A stretch of 64,000 bases of DNA, from positions 1,240,001 to 1,304,000 of the forward strand of contig NZ_CP139781.1 in assembly GCF_019679435.2 (NCBI RefSeq), written 5' to 3'. Below the pieces are notes generated by a model. It ran no database searches. It saw nothing but the letters and a program-made list of their open reading frames with translations, and was not told the DNA's origin. The translations under genes were made by a program, and so were the position numbers. This DNA comes from Actomonas aquatica. Its GTDB lineage: Bacteria > Verrucomicrobiota > Verrucomicrobiia > Opitutales > Opitutaceae. Of this stretch, positions 42,934-51,809 are shown piece after piece. Position 1 is the first letter of the stretch. Each line of letters begins with the position of its first letter.

Positions 42934-43490
42934 GTGCATCGCCGCCTTCCATCCGTCTTCTGAGCGACCCGCTGCCCCACGAGCTCGAGCAACTCGCGTC
43001 GGTGTTGCACGACTGCGTAAACGGCGGCGCTTCCGTGAGCTTTATGGCGCCCTACTCCCTCGACGACGCACACAAATTCTGGGAGCGCATTGCGATGGAT
43101 GTCCGCGCGGGGCAAAAAGCCCTGCTGGTCGCCGAAGACGAGCTGGGCATCTGCGGCACCGTGCAGCTCCACCTCGATCTGCCCCCCAACCAACCGCACC
43201 GCGCCGACCTCGCCAAGATGTTGGTCCACCGCCGCGCTCGTCGCCGCGGTCTCGGCGAAGCTCTCATGCGCGCCGCCGAAGCCGAAGCCATCGCCCGCGG
43301 CAAAAACTTGCTCGTGCTCGACACCGTCACCGGCAGCACCGCCGATCGCCTCTACACGCGCCTCGGTTGGGTGCGCGTCGGCGAGATTCCCCGCTACGCG
43401 CTCATGCCCGACGGTGAACCTTGTCCGACCACCTACTTCTATCGCGATTTACGCGACGAAGCTCAGACCGCCGTCGCCGGCAGACCGTAA
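42930..43490 (+). CDS. GNAT-family N-acetyltransferase
   Basis: The 186-residue protein has the acetyl-CoA-binding motif A: K-M-L-V-H-R-R-A-R-R-R-G-L-G-E-A-L-M (about 91-108). L-V-L-D-T-V-T-G-S-T-A-D-R-L-Y-T-R-L-G-W (motif B) follows. It transfers an acetyl group to an unknown amine. It is translationally coupled to the XRE-cupin regulator, which probably controls it. Its last 28 bases overlap the convergent tatD-like gene. Confidence 0.9.
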   Translation: MSASPPSIRLLSDPLPHELEQLASVLHDCVNGGASVSFMAPYSLDDAHKFWERIAMDVRAGQKALLVAEDELGICGTVQLHLDLPPNQPHRADLAKMLVHRRARRRGLGEALMRAAEAEAIARGKNLLVLDTVTGSTADRLYTRLGWVRVGEIPRYALMPDGEPCPTTYFYRDLRDEAQTAVAGRP

Positions 43491-44278
43491 AACGCCCGTG
43501 CGTTCCGCGTCGTGATCGTCGCCAGCGTCTCGTAATCGACGCCAAACATCTCGGCCGCAAAATCCGCCGTGTGGCGCACGTAACTCACTTCGTTGGGTTT
43601 GCCGCGGTGCGGCACCGGCGTGAGATACGGCGCATCGGTTTCGAGCATGAGGTGCTCCAGCCCCTGCACCTTCGCCGCCTCCCGCACCGACTCGGCGTTC
43701 TTGTAAGTCAGAATGCCGGTGAAGGAGCCAAATCCGCCCCGCTCGCGCAGCACGGTCATCTCGGCCGGACCTTCGGCGAAGCAGTGAAACACCACCCGCT
43801 TCCAATTCACCCCGCTCGCGTCGATCAACTCGACACACTCGGCAAACGCGCCCCGCGAGTGCACCACCACCGGCGCGTCCAACTCCTTGGCCAGCGCCAG
43901 TTGCGCCGCAAAGGCCGCCTTTTGCCAGGCCATCAACTGCTCGGCCTTCGCTTCGTCCTTCTTGGGCAAATGAAACCGATCGAGCCCACACTCGCCCAGC
44001 GCCACGGGCACCAGTCCGCCGTCGCGCCAGAAGACCGGCAACTGCGCCAGCTCCTGCTCCCATGTCTCGTCGACCGAGCACGGATGCAGCCCTGCGGTGT
44101 AAAATACCGTGCCGGCCTGCGCCATTGCCAGTTCCCGGTAACCCAACCAGTCGTCGCTGGCCGTGCCGACCGTGATCATGGCGTCGACGTCGGCCGTGCG
44201 CGCACGGTCCAGAATCGGCGCCAACTCCCCGCGCCGCACAAACGAGTCGAGGTGCGTGTGTGAATCGATCAGGCCCAT
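43463..44278 (-). CDS. TatD-family metal-dependent hydrolase
   Basis: The 271-residue TIM-barrel protein starts with M-G-L-I-D-S-H-T-H-L-D (metal ligands H7 and H9). It continues with G-L-H-P-C-S, A-L-G-E-C-G-L-D (catalytic Glu), V-V-H-S-R-G, H-C-F-A-E-G and L-E-T-D-A-P-Y-L. All metal ligands are in place. TatD proteins are 3'-5' exonucleases or D-aminoacyl hydrolases in DNA repair and proofreading. It starts three bases after the stop of the M32 carboxypeptidase gene, so the two are co-transcribed. Confidence 0.93.
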   Translation of the reverse strand: MGLIDSHTHLDSFVRRGELAPILDRARTADVDAMITVGTASDDWLGYRELAMAQAGTVFYTAGLHPCSVDETWEQELAQLPVFWRDGGLVPVALGECGLDRFHLPKKDEAKAEQLMAWQKAAFAAQLALAKELDAPVVVHSRGAFAECVELIDASGVNWKRVVFHCFAEGPAEMTVLRERGGFGSFTGILTYKNAESVREAAKVQGLEHLMLETDAPYLTPVPHRGKPNEVSYVRHTADFAAEMFGVDYETLATITTRNARAFYGLPATAV

Positions 44279-44281
44279 TGT

Positions 44282-45775
44282 TCAGACTTGGTAAAGGCTC
44301 GCGTATCGATCTTCCAAATACGCCAGCAGCGGTTGCGGCGAGAGCGGTTTGCCCGTCACCTTCTCCACCAGCTCGAGCGCCGAATAACGTTTGCCGTGAG
44401 CATGCACATTCTCGCGCAACCAGCCGAGCAGCCGCCCAAACTCGCCGCGCGCAAAGTCCGCTTCCAGATCCGGCATCGCCCCCCGCACCGCATCCCACAG
44501 CTGCGCCGCGATCATGTTGCCCAGGCAATAACTCGGGAAGTAGCCAAAGGCGCCGCCACTCCAGTGCACGTCCTGCAGCACGCCCTCGGCATCGTTGGTC
44601 GGACGCTGTCCGAGCAGCGCTTCACAGCGTTCGTTCCACGCCGCCGGCAGATCGGCCACCGCCAGCTCGCCGGAGAAGAGCCGCTGCTCCAACTCGAAGC
44701 GCAGGATGATGTGCAGGTTGTAATACACTTCGTCGGCTTCGACCCGCACCAGCGTCGGCGCCACGGCATTGATCGCCAGCAGCAGTTCGTCGGACGATAT
44801 GCCTTCCAACTGCGCCCCGAAACGCGCGCGGAATTGCTGCTCAAAAAACATCCAGAACGGCCGTCCCCGTCCCACCTGATTCTCCCACATCCGACTCTGC
44901 GATTCATGCATCGCCATGCCCGCGTGCTGACCCAGCGCCGTCGCATGATGCTCGAGCGGCAGGCCCTGTTCGTAGAGACCGTGGCCGGTCTCATGGATCG
45001 AACCAAAGAGTGAACTCAGCGGCAGGTCGGCCTCATACCGGGTCGTCATGCGGATGTCGGCCCCGCTGCCTTCACAAAATGGGTGCGGCGACACATCGAT
45101 GCGACCGCGGCGATAGTTAAAACCGATCCGCTCCGTCACCTCGCGCAGAAACGCTGCCTGCGCTTCGACCGGAAAACCACGCAACCGCTCGGGCTTCGCC
45201 TGCACCGGCGAGGCCGCGATGCGCTGCACCAGCGGCACCAATCCTTCGCTCAGTTCAGCGAACAGCTTGGTTATGGTCGCGGCGTCGAGCCCCGGATCGT
45301 GCTGATCGATCGCGTAGTCATACGGCCGATCGCCCCAGCCGAGATAGGCCGCCTCACGCTTGGCCAGCTCCAGGTGTTTTTCCAAATACGGCGCGTAGCT
45401 GGCAAAGTCGTCCGCCTCCTTGGCCTTGTGCCAGGCGTGGTAACTCGCACTGCAGTGTTTGGCTTTCTCGGTGACAAACTCGCTGGGCAACTTGGTCACC
45501 CGATCGTAGTCCCGCCGCGCCGCCCGCACGACCACCCGTTGCGCATCGTTCAAGCTATCGAGATCGCTTTCCAGCTCCGCCAACGCCTCGCCGATCGCCG
45601 GCGCGCTCGACGCCGCGTGAGCCAACTCCGCCATCACCGCCATCTGCTCACCGCGCAGGTCACTGCTGTCGGGCGGTAGGTTCACCTGCTCGTCCCAGCC
45701 CAACAGGCCGAGCACGGAGTTTAGGTGATGCACTTTGTGCAAATGGGTGAGAAGCGAATCGTAGGCTGCAGGCAT
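44282..45775 (-). CDS. M32-family carboxypeptidase (carboxypeptidase Taq type)
   Basis: The 497-residue protein is the usual size for M32 enzymes. The zinc motif H-E-T-G-H lies in S-I-H-E-T-G-H-G-L-Y-E-Q, preceded by D-I-R-M-T-T-R-Y. H-E-S-Q-S-R-M-W-E-N and Y-N-L-H-I-I-L-R-F-E-L-E follow, all family signatures. It removes C-terminal residues from peptides in the cytoplasm; no signal peptide is present. The start is the ATG at 45775 rather than the GTG at 45826. It leads an operon with tatD. Confidence 0.93.
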   Translation of the reverse strand: MPAAYDSLLTHLHKVHHLNSVLGLLGWDEQVNLPPDSSDLRGEQMAVMAELAHAASSAPAIGEALAELESDLDSLNDAQRVVVRAARRDYDRVTKLPSEFVTEKAKHCSASYHAWHKAKEADDFASYAPYLEKHLELAKREAAYLGWGDRPYDYAIDQHDPGLDAATITKLFAELSEGLVPLVQRIAASPVQAKPERLRGFPVEAQAAFLREVTERIGFNYRRGRIDVSPHPFCEGSGADIRMTTRYEADLPLSSLFGSIHETGHGLYEQGLPLEHHATALGQHAGMAMHESQSRMWENQVGRGRPFWMFFEQQFRARFGAQLEGISSDELLLAINAVAPTLVRVEADEVYYNLHIILRFELEQRLFSGELAVADLPAAWNERCEALLGQRPTNDAEGVLQDVHWSGGAFGYFPSYCLGNMIAAQLWDAVRGAMPDLEADFARGEFGRLLGWLRENVHAHGKRYSALELVEKVTGKPLSPQPLLAYLEDRYASLYQV

Positions 45776-45826
45776 GGTCAAAGTGCAGACACCATCAAGG
45801 CGCGATCCGCCCTGAGGCAACCCCAC

Positions 45827-46789
45827 TCAGAACCAATCGTTCTCCAACTTGGGCATCGTCTTGATCACCACGTCGCCCCCACTGGAACGCACGTCGAGAT
45901 TCACCCCGCCACCGTTGGAAACGCCTTCCAAGCGCCGCTTGCCATCGCCGCCCCGCAAAACTTCGTCAAAGGCGTAACGCGATCGCACCCGCCCCCAACT
46001 CGCCCGCGCCTTCAACGCAAACGCCGTGCCTTCATCGATCGACATCATCACACTGCCGCCGTCGGCCACCAACGAGGCCGGCTGCTGCAAATCCGAGCTG
46101 AACTGAGCAGTCACATTGCCATTCTCGGCTTCCGCCAAGACGCTGCCCTGCACCTTCATAAATTCGATACTACCGCTCTTGGTCGCGAGGCTGGCGTTGC
46201 CCAACACCGTGCCGACGGTGATTTCGCCGAAGCCACAGTTCACGTTCAAGTCGCCCGCCGTGCGCGACACCGTGACGCTGCCTCGCACCGATTTGGCCGA
46301 AACCGAGCCATCCACCCGCCCAAAAAAAATGTCTCCGTCCCGCACCCGGGCGCGCATGTGACCCGTGATGTCATTGCCCACATCGATGCCGCCAAGATCA
46401 GTCTCCAAATCCAAACTACACTGCGGCGGCACCCGCAAGGTGATGGCCAGCTCCCGAATCGGAGCATCGCCAACCCCAATATCCACGCCCCAGTCCGAAC
46501 GTTTGATCGACACCGACACGCCCGCGCCAAACGCCGCACCGTTCACATCGATCGCCTTCAGCCAATCGTCCGGCGTCTCGTTGTTTCCTTCGTTGGCGTG
46601 CACGATCAAACTCACCCGTCCCGGCGCGGACCGCTCCACCTGAATCGTGCCCCGAAAGGTGTGCAGCTTCACCATCGGCATATCCCCCACCTCCCAGGAA
46701 AAGGCCTCAAAACGCTCAGCAGCCGTGACCACCGGACTGAGCATCAGGGACATCGCAATAACCGAAAAAAAGAGGTGAAGTGCTTTCAT
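45827..46789 (-). CDS. Secreted DUF4097-like beta-repeat protein
   Basis: The 320-residue protein has a signal peptide (to about V-V-T-A-A) and then regularly repeating short beta strands. Examples are D-L-E-T-D-L-G-G-I-D-V, V-S-A-K-S-V-R-G-S-V-T-V-S-R-T-A-G-D-L-N-V and L-A-T-K-S-G-S-I-E-F. This is the single-stranded beta-helix pattern of DUF4097/DUF2807 proteins. Their role is uncertain; they are often envelope-associated and stress-linked. A good promoter with an inverted repeat precedes it. The M32 gene follows 51 bases later on the same strand. Confidence 0.78.
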   Translation of the reverse strand: MKALHLFFSVIAMSLMLSPVVTAAERFEAFSWEVGDMPMVKLHTFRGTIQVERSAPGRVSLIVHANEGNNETPDDWLKAIDVNGAAFGAGVSVSIKRSDWGVDIGVGDAPIRELAITLRVPPQCSLDLETDLGGIDVGNDITGHMRARVRDGDIFFGRVDGSVSAKSVRGSVTVSRTAGDLNVNCGFGEITVGTVLGNASLATKSGSIEFMKVQGSVLAEAENGNVTAQFSSDLQQPASLVADGGSVMMSIDEGTAFALKARASWGRVRSRYAFDEVLRGGDGKRRLEGVSNGGGVNLDVRSSGGDVVIKTMPKLENDWF

Positions 46790-46858
46790 TTCTGGCGTGA
46801 CGGCGGACTTTAACGGGAAACAGGCCCGCGGTGGAGTGAAACCCGGACCTGCCCATCC

Positions 46859-46886
46859 AGACTAGGGTTTTTACCCTACCTGTCAA
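46859..46886 (-). promoter_or_regulatory. Promoter with inverted repeat in the spacer
   Basis: On the minus strand a perfect -35 TTGACA (46886-46881) is followed after 16 bases by TAGTCT (46864-46859). The spacer is almost wholly taken up by the inverted repeat TAGGGT-AAAA-ACCCTA (46863-46878). A dimeric regulator bound here would cover both promoter elements. It drives the DUF4097-like gene. Confidence 0.55.
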
Positions 46887-46939
46887 TTCTTCGTCACTCG
46901 TTTGAGGAATAGAGCAGGCCAAATAGGTCTCTTCCCGAC

Positions 46940-47470
46940 ATGCGCTCCCTTTTTGCCCTCTTTCTTGGCTCAATCCTCATCCTGCTGGCGGGGTGTGAAA
47001 CCGACTCGCTGGATGTCCGCGCGGCTCCGCCGCTGCCCGCCGATGCCGCCGCCGCCGTGGCCGCCGCCGACCTCACCCCGATCACCCGCTCCGACGCCGA
47101 ATGGCGTGAGACGCTCACCGCTGAGCAATACTACATCCTCCGCCAGGACGGCACCGAACGCCCCTTCACCAGCCCTCACTTGAAGGAAAGCCGCCCCGGC
47201 TATTTTGCCTGCGCCGCCTGCGGCCTGCCCCTCTTCAGCCAGGACACCAAGTTTAAATCCGGCACCGGCTGGCCCAGCTTCTGGGCCCCCATCGCCGATG
47301 GTTTTGTGGCCGACAAACGCGACTTCAGCCTCGGCATGGTGCGCACCGAAAACCGCTGCGCCCGTTGCGACGGCCATCTCGGCCACGTCTTCGCCGACGG
47401 TCCCCGCCCCACCGGCCTGCGCTATTGCATCAACGGCGACGCGCTCACCTTCGTGCCGGCTGAGAACTGA
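46940..47470 (+). CDS. msrB: Peptide-methionine (R)-S-oxide reductase lipoprotein
   Basis: The 176-residue protein has a lipobox L-L-A-G-C with C19, so it is membrane-anchored outside the cytoplasm. The MsrB domain follows from about 53. It has zinc cysteines C91/C94 and C140/C143, G-T-G-W-P-S-F, the H-V-F-x-D-G-P segment and catalytic C163 in R-Y-C-I-N. It repairs oxidised methionine in envelope proteins. A resolving Cys upstream is not obvious, so thiol supply may come from a separate thioredoxin-like protein. Confidence 0.93.
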   Translation: MRSLFALFLGSILILLAGCETDSLDVRAAPPLPADAAAAVAAADLTPITRSDAEWRETLTAEQYYILRQDGTERPFTSPHLKESRPGYFACAACGLPLFSQDTKFKSGTGWPSFWAPIADGFVADKRDFSLGMVRTENRCARCDGHLGHVFADGPRPTGLRYCINGDALTFVPAEN

Positions 47471-47552
47471 GCCCTCTCTCTGACTAACGGTTCGCCGAGG
47501 CGCGCGCGCCGGATCTTTGCGCCAAGCTGGCCTCGCGTCCAAGGTTGCGGGC

Positions 47553-48236
47553 ATGCCCCATCCGTTACCCTCCCCTCGCCGGTGGCTACCGGCGCTCGCG
47601 GGCGCCCTGTGCCTGCTCGGCCTCACCGGCTGCGAAACCACCCAACGCCTCGCCCTGCTGCCTTCGCCCACCACACCCGTGCAGAGCGATGCGTCCCTCG
47701 CCATGACCCAACGACATCGCGTCAGCCTCGCCCTCGAGCGCGTTGACTTCAGCAACGAGACCGCCGCGCTCCCTTCACTCGTCCTTCGCGTGACCAACCT
47801 TGGCGAAGAACGCCTCTCCCTCACCCCCGGCAATGTGCGGGTCTTCGCCGGCGACCGACCGATCCCGCTGCTCACCCGCGACGCCTACATCGCACGCATC
47901 CACGAAGACGCCCGTCGCGACGCCGAGGCCTACACCGGTCAACAGGCCGAAGTGATCCTCGCCGCCGACGCCTCCCGACACGATCCCAGTTCGGCCCTGG
48001 CCAACCTCGCCGCCGCCAAACGCACCAACCGCGCCGGTAAACAAAAGCTCCACGAGGCCGAGCTCCTTTCCCGCGCCTACCGCGTGCTGCACCAACTGGA
48101 CGTCGCCCCCGACGCCACCGCCGAGGCACTCCTGGTGCTGCCCGCCACGGAGCTGACCGCCGGGGAATCCATGCAGGTGCGCATTGCGCTCGACGAACAA
48201 ATCTACCCGTTCGATCTCAGCGTATCCGCCAACTGA
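47553..48236 (+). CDS. Lipoprotein of unknown function
   Basis: The 227-residue protein has a lipobox L-L-G-L-T-G-C. A beta-rich part follows with V-S-L-A-L-E-R-V-D-F-S-N-E-T and L-V-L-R-V-T-N-L-G-E-E-R-L-S-L-T-P-G-N-V-R-V-F. This resembles a small immunoglobulin-like domain for holding or sorting. An Ala-rich helical part lies at about 115-180. No catalytic motif is seen. The start is the ATG at 47553, which begins the signal sequence. It follows msrB by 82 bases and may be co-transcribed. Confidence 0.65.
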   Translation: MPHPLPSPRRWLPALAGALCLLGLTGCETTQRLALLPSPTTPVQSDASLAMTQRHRVSLALERVDFSNETAALPSLVLRVTNLGEERLSLTPGNVRVFAGDRPIPLLTRDAYIARIHEDARRDAEAYTGQQAEVILAADASRHDPSSALANLAAAKRTNRAGKQKLHEAELLSRAYRVLHQLDVAPDATAEALLVLPATELTAGESMQVRIALDEQIYPFDLSVSAN

Positions 48237-48270
48237 TTACGACCGCCGCGGCCGGACCGGACCCGGGCGC

Positions 48271-48630
48271 TCAGCGCAAAGCCGCCGCCCAAACCTCTTC
48301 CTTGAAGCCCACCAGCCCCACCGTGTCGGTGAGCAGAAACGGCCGCTTCACCAGGTTACCGTTGGCGTGCAGGAGGTCGAACGCTTCCGTCTCGGTCATC
48401 GTGGGTAGCTTGGACCCAAGTTTCATTTCCCGATAATCGCCGCCCGAGGTGTTGAAGAGTTTCTTCAGCTCCCCGTTTTGCGCCGCCAGCATGCGCTTGA
48501 GTTCCGCCTTGCTCGGCGGGGTCTCCCGAATCGGTTTTTCGGTGAAGGATATGCCCTCAGCCTCCAACCATTTGACCGCTTTGCGGCAGGTGGAGCATTT
48601 GGCGTAGGTGTAAACGACCGGCTTTTTCAC
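48271..48630 (-). CDS. ArsC/Spx-like reductase-family protein
   Basis: The 119-residue thioredoxin-fold protein has C12-S-T-C15 near the N-terminus, then K-A-V-K-W-L-E-A-E-G-I. The later segment with L-V-K-R-P-F-L-L is the Arg-Pro signature of the family. Single-gene members outside Bacillus are called YffB or ArsC-like; Spx itself contacts RNA polymerase. Arsenate reduction cannot be claimed. Its GTG at 48630 overlaps the TGA of the upstream nuclease gene (GTGA), so translation is coupled. Confidence 0.85.
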   Translation of the reverse strand: MKKPVVYTYAKCSTCRKAVKWLEAEGISFTEKPIRETPPSKAELKRMLAAQNGELKKLFNTSGGDYREMKLGSKLPTMTETEAFDLLHANGNLVKRPFLLTDTVGLVGFKEEVWAAALR

Positions 48631-50132
48631 GGCACCCAACTGATATCCTGCACCACGAACTGCCAACTCCCTTTGTAGGTTCCGAGTTCGCCGTAAAACT
48701 TCACCCGGCGGTTGCTCGCATGCTGGGCCTTGAGTTCGTCGATGACCTCACGTTGCGGCGCGTAGATGTCGTAGACCTGGCCGCGCACCCGCACCTTAAC
48801 CCGCCGCCCGGCGATGGAGCTGCCTTCCACCAGGAAGAGTTTCCCACTCCAGCTGCCGTCCTGGAGATCCACGCTGTCCGGCAAGGCATCGATATCGACC
48901 GCTTGGTTGAGATCCACTCCAGCATAGTTCACGCGGTAAACATCACCGTTGATCGTTTCATCACTCGGGTTCTCCAAGGGCATGCCCATATCGGCGCGGT
49001 TGGCATCGACCGTGCGGAAATGGGCGTAGATCGGCAGGTGATCCGAATAGCCACCGCCCACCGGACCGCCGCCATCCCAACGCCGCGGCGCGAGCGCGGC
49101 ATCGGCGTTCACGCCGGGTAACCGGGCCACCCGGAAGGAGTTGTCCTGGTATTGCACGCCCGCCCAATCGTAGAGGCCGCGTGACACCACCATGTTCATG
49201 AGCGTGCCCCACTCGCCGCGGTAAACGTCACTTCCCCGCACGGGCGGCGGCAGTTCAAACCACAGGTTGTAGAACCGGGCTTTGCCGGCCTGCAGCGCCT
49301 TCTCACTCCCCTGCGCCTGCAGCACATCATTCATGCTCGTGCGCGGCATTTCCGGGTAGCGCGCCTTTTGATTATAGTGCGCGTTGAAGTCGCCACCGAT
49401 CACGATGTCGGCCCCGGCATCGGCCGCCAGGAGCGCGTCGAGCCGCTCCTTCAAAACCGTCGCATTCTGGATGCGCAGCACCTCCATCTGTTCGCTGCCC
49501 GCACCGGACTTCCAGTGGTTGTTGAACACATACAGGCTGTGCCCATCGATGGTGAACTCGGTCTCCAAAATATTGCGCGCCGACTCGATCGCGTAACGCC
49601 GCACCGCCGTCGCTTCATACTTCGAAAGAGTCACGCACTTGATCGCTCGACGACTGTCCGCATTCGCCGACGACGGCTCATCCGCGCCGCTGTAAACGTG
49701 ATACTCCGTCATGCCGGCCTCGCGCAGCGCGGCCAACAACCAGGCCTCGGCCGGCGCATCACGCCAGACCTCGGGCAGGGTCGCCATCTCCGCGAGGCTG
49801 GCGAGCGTGACGCCACGCGTCGCTTCGAGCCACGCCGCTTGATCCCAGTCCGCCGCCCCGGGCGTTTGATCAATCTCGATCTCCTGCAACAAAACGATGT
49901 CCGGTCCTTCGCCCTGACGGAAACGCGACAAAATCGAGGCCACGTTGCGCACCTTGGTGATCACGTGCCGGTGCGAATACAGCTCCGGCTGGAAATCATC
50001 ATAGACCGCCACGCCGTCCGCATCGTGGAGGTTTTCCACGTTGTAGGTGACGATGGTGAAGGAGTGTCCGGCCAGGACGGTCGCCGCCGTGGCAACCCAG
50101 AGAGTCAATCGAGTCAGTGCGCGAGCCAACAT
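48627..50132 (-). CDS. Secreted endonuclease/exonuclease/phosphatase protein with C-terminal extension
   Basis: The 501-residue protein has a signal peptide (to about T-V-L-A-G). The EEP fold has V-T-Y-N-V-E-N-L-H-D, L-L-Q-E-I-E (metal Glu), N-N-H-W-K-S, G-G-D-F-N-A and Y-S-D-H-L-P-I-Y. The last 110 residues (K-V-R-V-R-G-Q-V-Y-D-I-Y-A-P onward) form a small beta domain, possibly an OB-like fold for nucleic acid binding. It may be an extracellular nuclease that scavenges phosphate. It is the second secreted EEP protein of the window and differs from the one at 17111. Confidence 0.85.
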   Translation of the reverse strand: MLARALTRLTLWVATAATVLAGHSFTIVTYNVENLHDADGVAVYDDFQPELYSHRHVITKVRNVASILSRFRQGEGPDIVLLQEIEIDQTPGAADWDQAAWLEATRGVTLASLAEMATLPEVWRDAPAEAWLLAALREAGMTEYHVYSGADEPSSANADSRRAIKCVTLSKYEATAVRRYAIESARNILETEFTIDGHSLYVFNNHWKSGAGSEQMEVLRIQNATVLKERLDALLAADAGADIVIGGDFNAHYNQKARYPEMPRTSMNDVLQAQGSEKALQAGKARFYNLWFELPPPVRGSDVYRGEWGTLMNMVVSRGLYDWAGVQYQDNSFRVARLPGVNADAALAPRRWDGGGPVGGGYSDHLPIYAHFRTVDANRADMGMPLENPSDETINGDVYRVNYAGVDLNQAVDIDALPDSVDLQDGSWSGKLFLVEGSSIAGRRVKVRVRGQVYDIYAPQREVIDELKAQHASNRRVKFYGELGTYKGSWQFVVQDISWVP

Positions 50133-50345
50133 AAGCGCGCCAAACTACGCTTCGACTTGGGCGGCGCCAGTGCTTTCCCGAACTTTCACCCAATTTCCAC
50201 CGCGGTCGAAACCGGTTTTGCCCCTTTGTAGATCGGACGCGCTCACGTTGCGCCGCCTTGCTTGTCATCAGATCGATCCGCACCTACACCCTTCCGCTCC
50301 TCGCCCTCATGGACGGTCCCACCGTGGATTCAAACGAATTGCACC

Positions 50346-51149
50346 ATGCCGACAGACACCGCGCCTGCGCCTCACTCGCCCTTGCTAAACATTGATCGCC
50401 TCACTCTAAAACGCGGTCAGAAGACCTTGCTGCGCAATGTCGATTGGACCGTTCAGCCCGGCGAAAACTGGGTCATCATGGGACCCAACGGCTGCGGCAA
50501 AACCTCCCTGCTCCGCGCCCTCACCGGATTTCTCACCCCTAGCTCCGGCGACATCTCCCTCCTCGGAGCCATCTATGGCGAAACCGATTGGCGGGAAATC
50601 CGCCGCGGCATCGGTCTTGTTTCGTCCTCTCTCCAACCGCACATCCCGCCCGCCGAGCCCGCCATCGAAACCGTCATCAGCGGACGCTACGACCAACTCG
50701 ATCTGTGGGTGGAAACCACTCCCGCCGACATCCGCGCTGCGCGCCGTTTGCTCAAACAACTCGATGCCACCGAGATCATCGACCGCGAATGGATCTACCT
50801 CTCGCAAGGTGAACGCCAACGCGTGTTGATTGCGCGTGCGCTCGCCGCCGAGCCGCAACTGCTCATCCTCGACGAACCCTGCGCCGGCCTCGACCCCGTC
50901 GCCCGCGCGTCCTTCCTGCGCAGTCTGGCCCGACTCGCGGCAGATCCTTCCGCTCCCGCCATCGTGCTCGTCACCCACCACGTCGAAGAGATTACCGCCG
51001 GCTTCAGCCACGCGCTGCTGCTGGCCAAGGGCCGCCGCGTCGCCGCTGGCCCGCTGCGCGCCACCCTCACCTCCGCTCAGCTCAGCGACACTTTCGGCGC
51101 ACCGGTCACCGTGCGCCGTCGCGGCGACCACTGGTCACTCACTTTGTAG
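50346..51149 (+). CDS. ABC transporter ATP-binding protein
   Basis: The 267-residue ATPase has Walker A G-P-N-G-C-G-K-T, signature L-S-Q-G-E-R-Q-R-V-L-I-A-R-A-L, Walker B L-L-I-L-D-E-P and the switch H in V-T-H-H-V-E-E-I. It resembles the YlmA/ModF-like group of isolated ABC ATPases. No permease gene lies next to it, so its partner is unknown. The ATG at 50346 starts 30 residues before the ATPase core, earlier codons being non-coding. Confidence 0.9.
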   Translation: MPTDTAPAPHSPLLNIDRLTLKRGQKTLLRNVDWTVQPGENWVIMGPNGCGKTSLLRALTGFLTPSSGDISLLGAIYGETDWREIRRGIGLVSSSLQPHIPPAEPAIETVISGRYDQLDLWVETTPADIRAARRLLKQLDATEIIDREWIYLSQGERQRVLIARALAAEPQLLILDEPCAGLDPVARASFLRSLARLAADPSAPAIVLVTHHVEEITAGFSHALLLAKGRRVAAGPLRATLTSAQLSDTFGAPVTVRRRGDHWSLTL

Positions 51150-51161
51150 CACGCGCTGCGC

Positions 51162-51776
51162 TCAGCCCAAATAATCCGCCAACCGGATCACGTCACCCGG
51201 CTGCACCGGAAGCGCCCGCGCCGCCGCCAGCGCTTTCGCCGTCTGGTAGACCAAACGCCCGCCGCGAATCACCGCCAAGGCACGCTGAGCCACCCCGACC
51301 TTGGCCATCGCACTGCTGCCATAAACATTCAGACCTGTGCGCCATGGCACCCGCACCACCGTGCCGGTTGAAATATCCACAAAGGTCACCATGCCCGCCG
51401 CCGAGAGTTTGCTTAGCGAACGAATGCTCGCCGCGCTCAGCGTGCCCGCCGCCTCCACCGATGCCGCCGCCACCCGCGTGCCAGCGTTCACCGAAGCCGC
51501 CGAGACCCGGCCTGAACCCTCCACCGACGCCGCCGAAACCCGCGAGCTCGAGCGCACACCTGAGACCGCTACCCGACCCGCGCCACTCACCGCACTGCCC
51601 GCGACCTTGCCGCTCGTGGCGACCGACTTCGCCGCCACCTTGCTCGTCTGCTTCACCGCTTCCGCCGCCACGCCCACCGGCGATGTCGCCGCCTTGGCCA
51701 AAGCCAAAATGGTGCAACCGGACAACAGGGGTGTAGTGGCAATCAGGATACCCGCAAAACAGCGGAGGGGCTTCAT
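51162..51776 (-). CDS. Lipoprotein with 11-residue repeats
   Basis: The 204-residue protein has a lipobox L-L-S-G-C with C21. Residues from about 43 to 131 form eight tandem 11-residue repeats with the pattern S-x-R/K-V-A/S-A-x-S-V-x-x, for example S-G-R-V-S-A-A-S-V-N-A. The hydrophobic residues at fixed places make an amphipathic structure likely, as in hendecad helices. The C-terminal 65 residues (V-D-I-S-T-G-T-V-V-R-V-P then V-Q-P-G-D-V-I-R-L) may be a small beta domain. The function is unknown. It is downstream of the OMPLA-like gene on the same strand, 33 bases away. Confidence 0.75.
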   Translation of the reverse strand: MKPLRCFAGILIATTPLLSGCTILALAKAATSPVGVAAEAVKQTSKVAAKSVATSGKVAGSAVSGAGRVAVSGVRSSSRVSAASVEGSGRVSAASVNAGTRVAAASVEAAGTLSAASIRSLSKLSAAGMVTFVDISTGTVVRVPWRTGLNVYGSSAMAKVGVAQRALAVIRGGRLVYQTAKALAAARALPVQPGDVIRLADYLG

Positions 51777-51809
51777 GAGTTCGCGACCATGCGCCCGCCC
51801 TCTTCCGCG

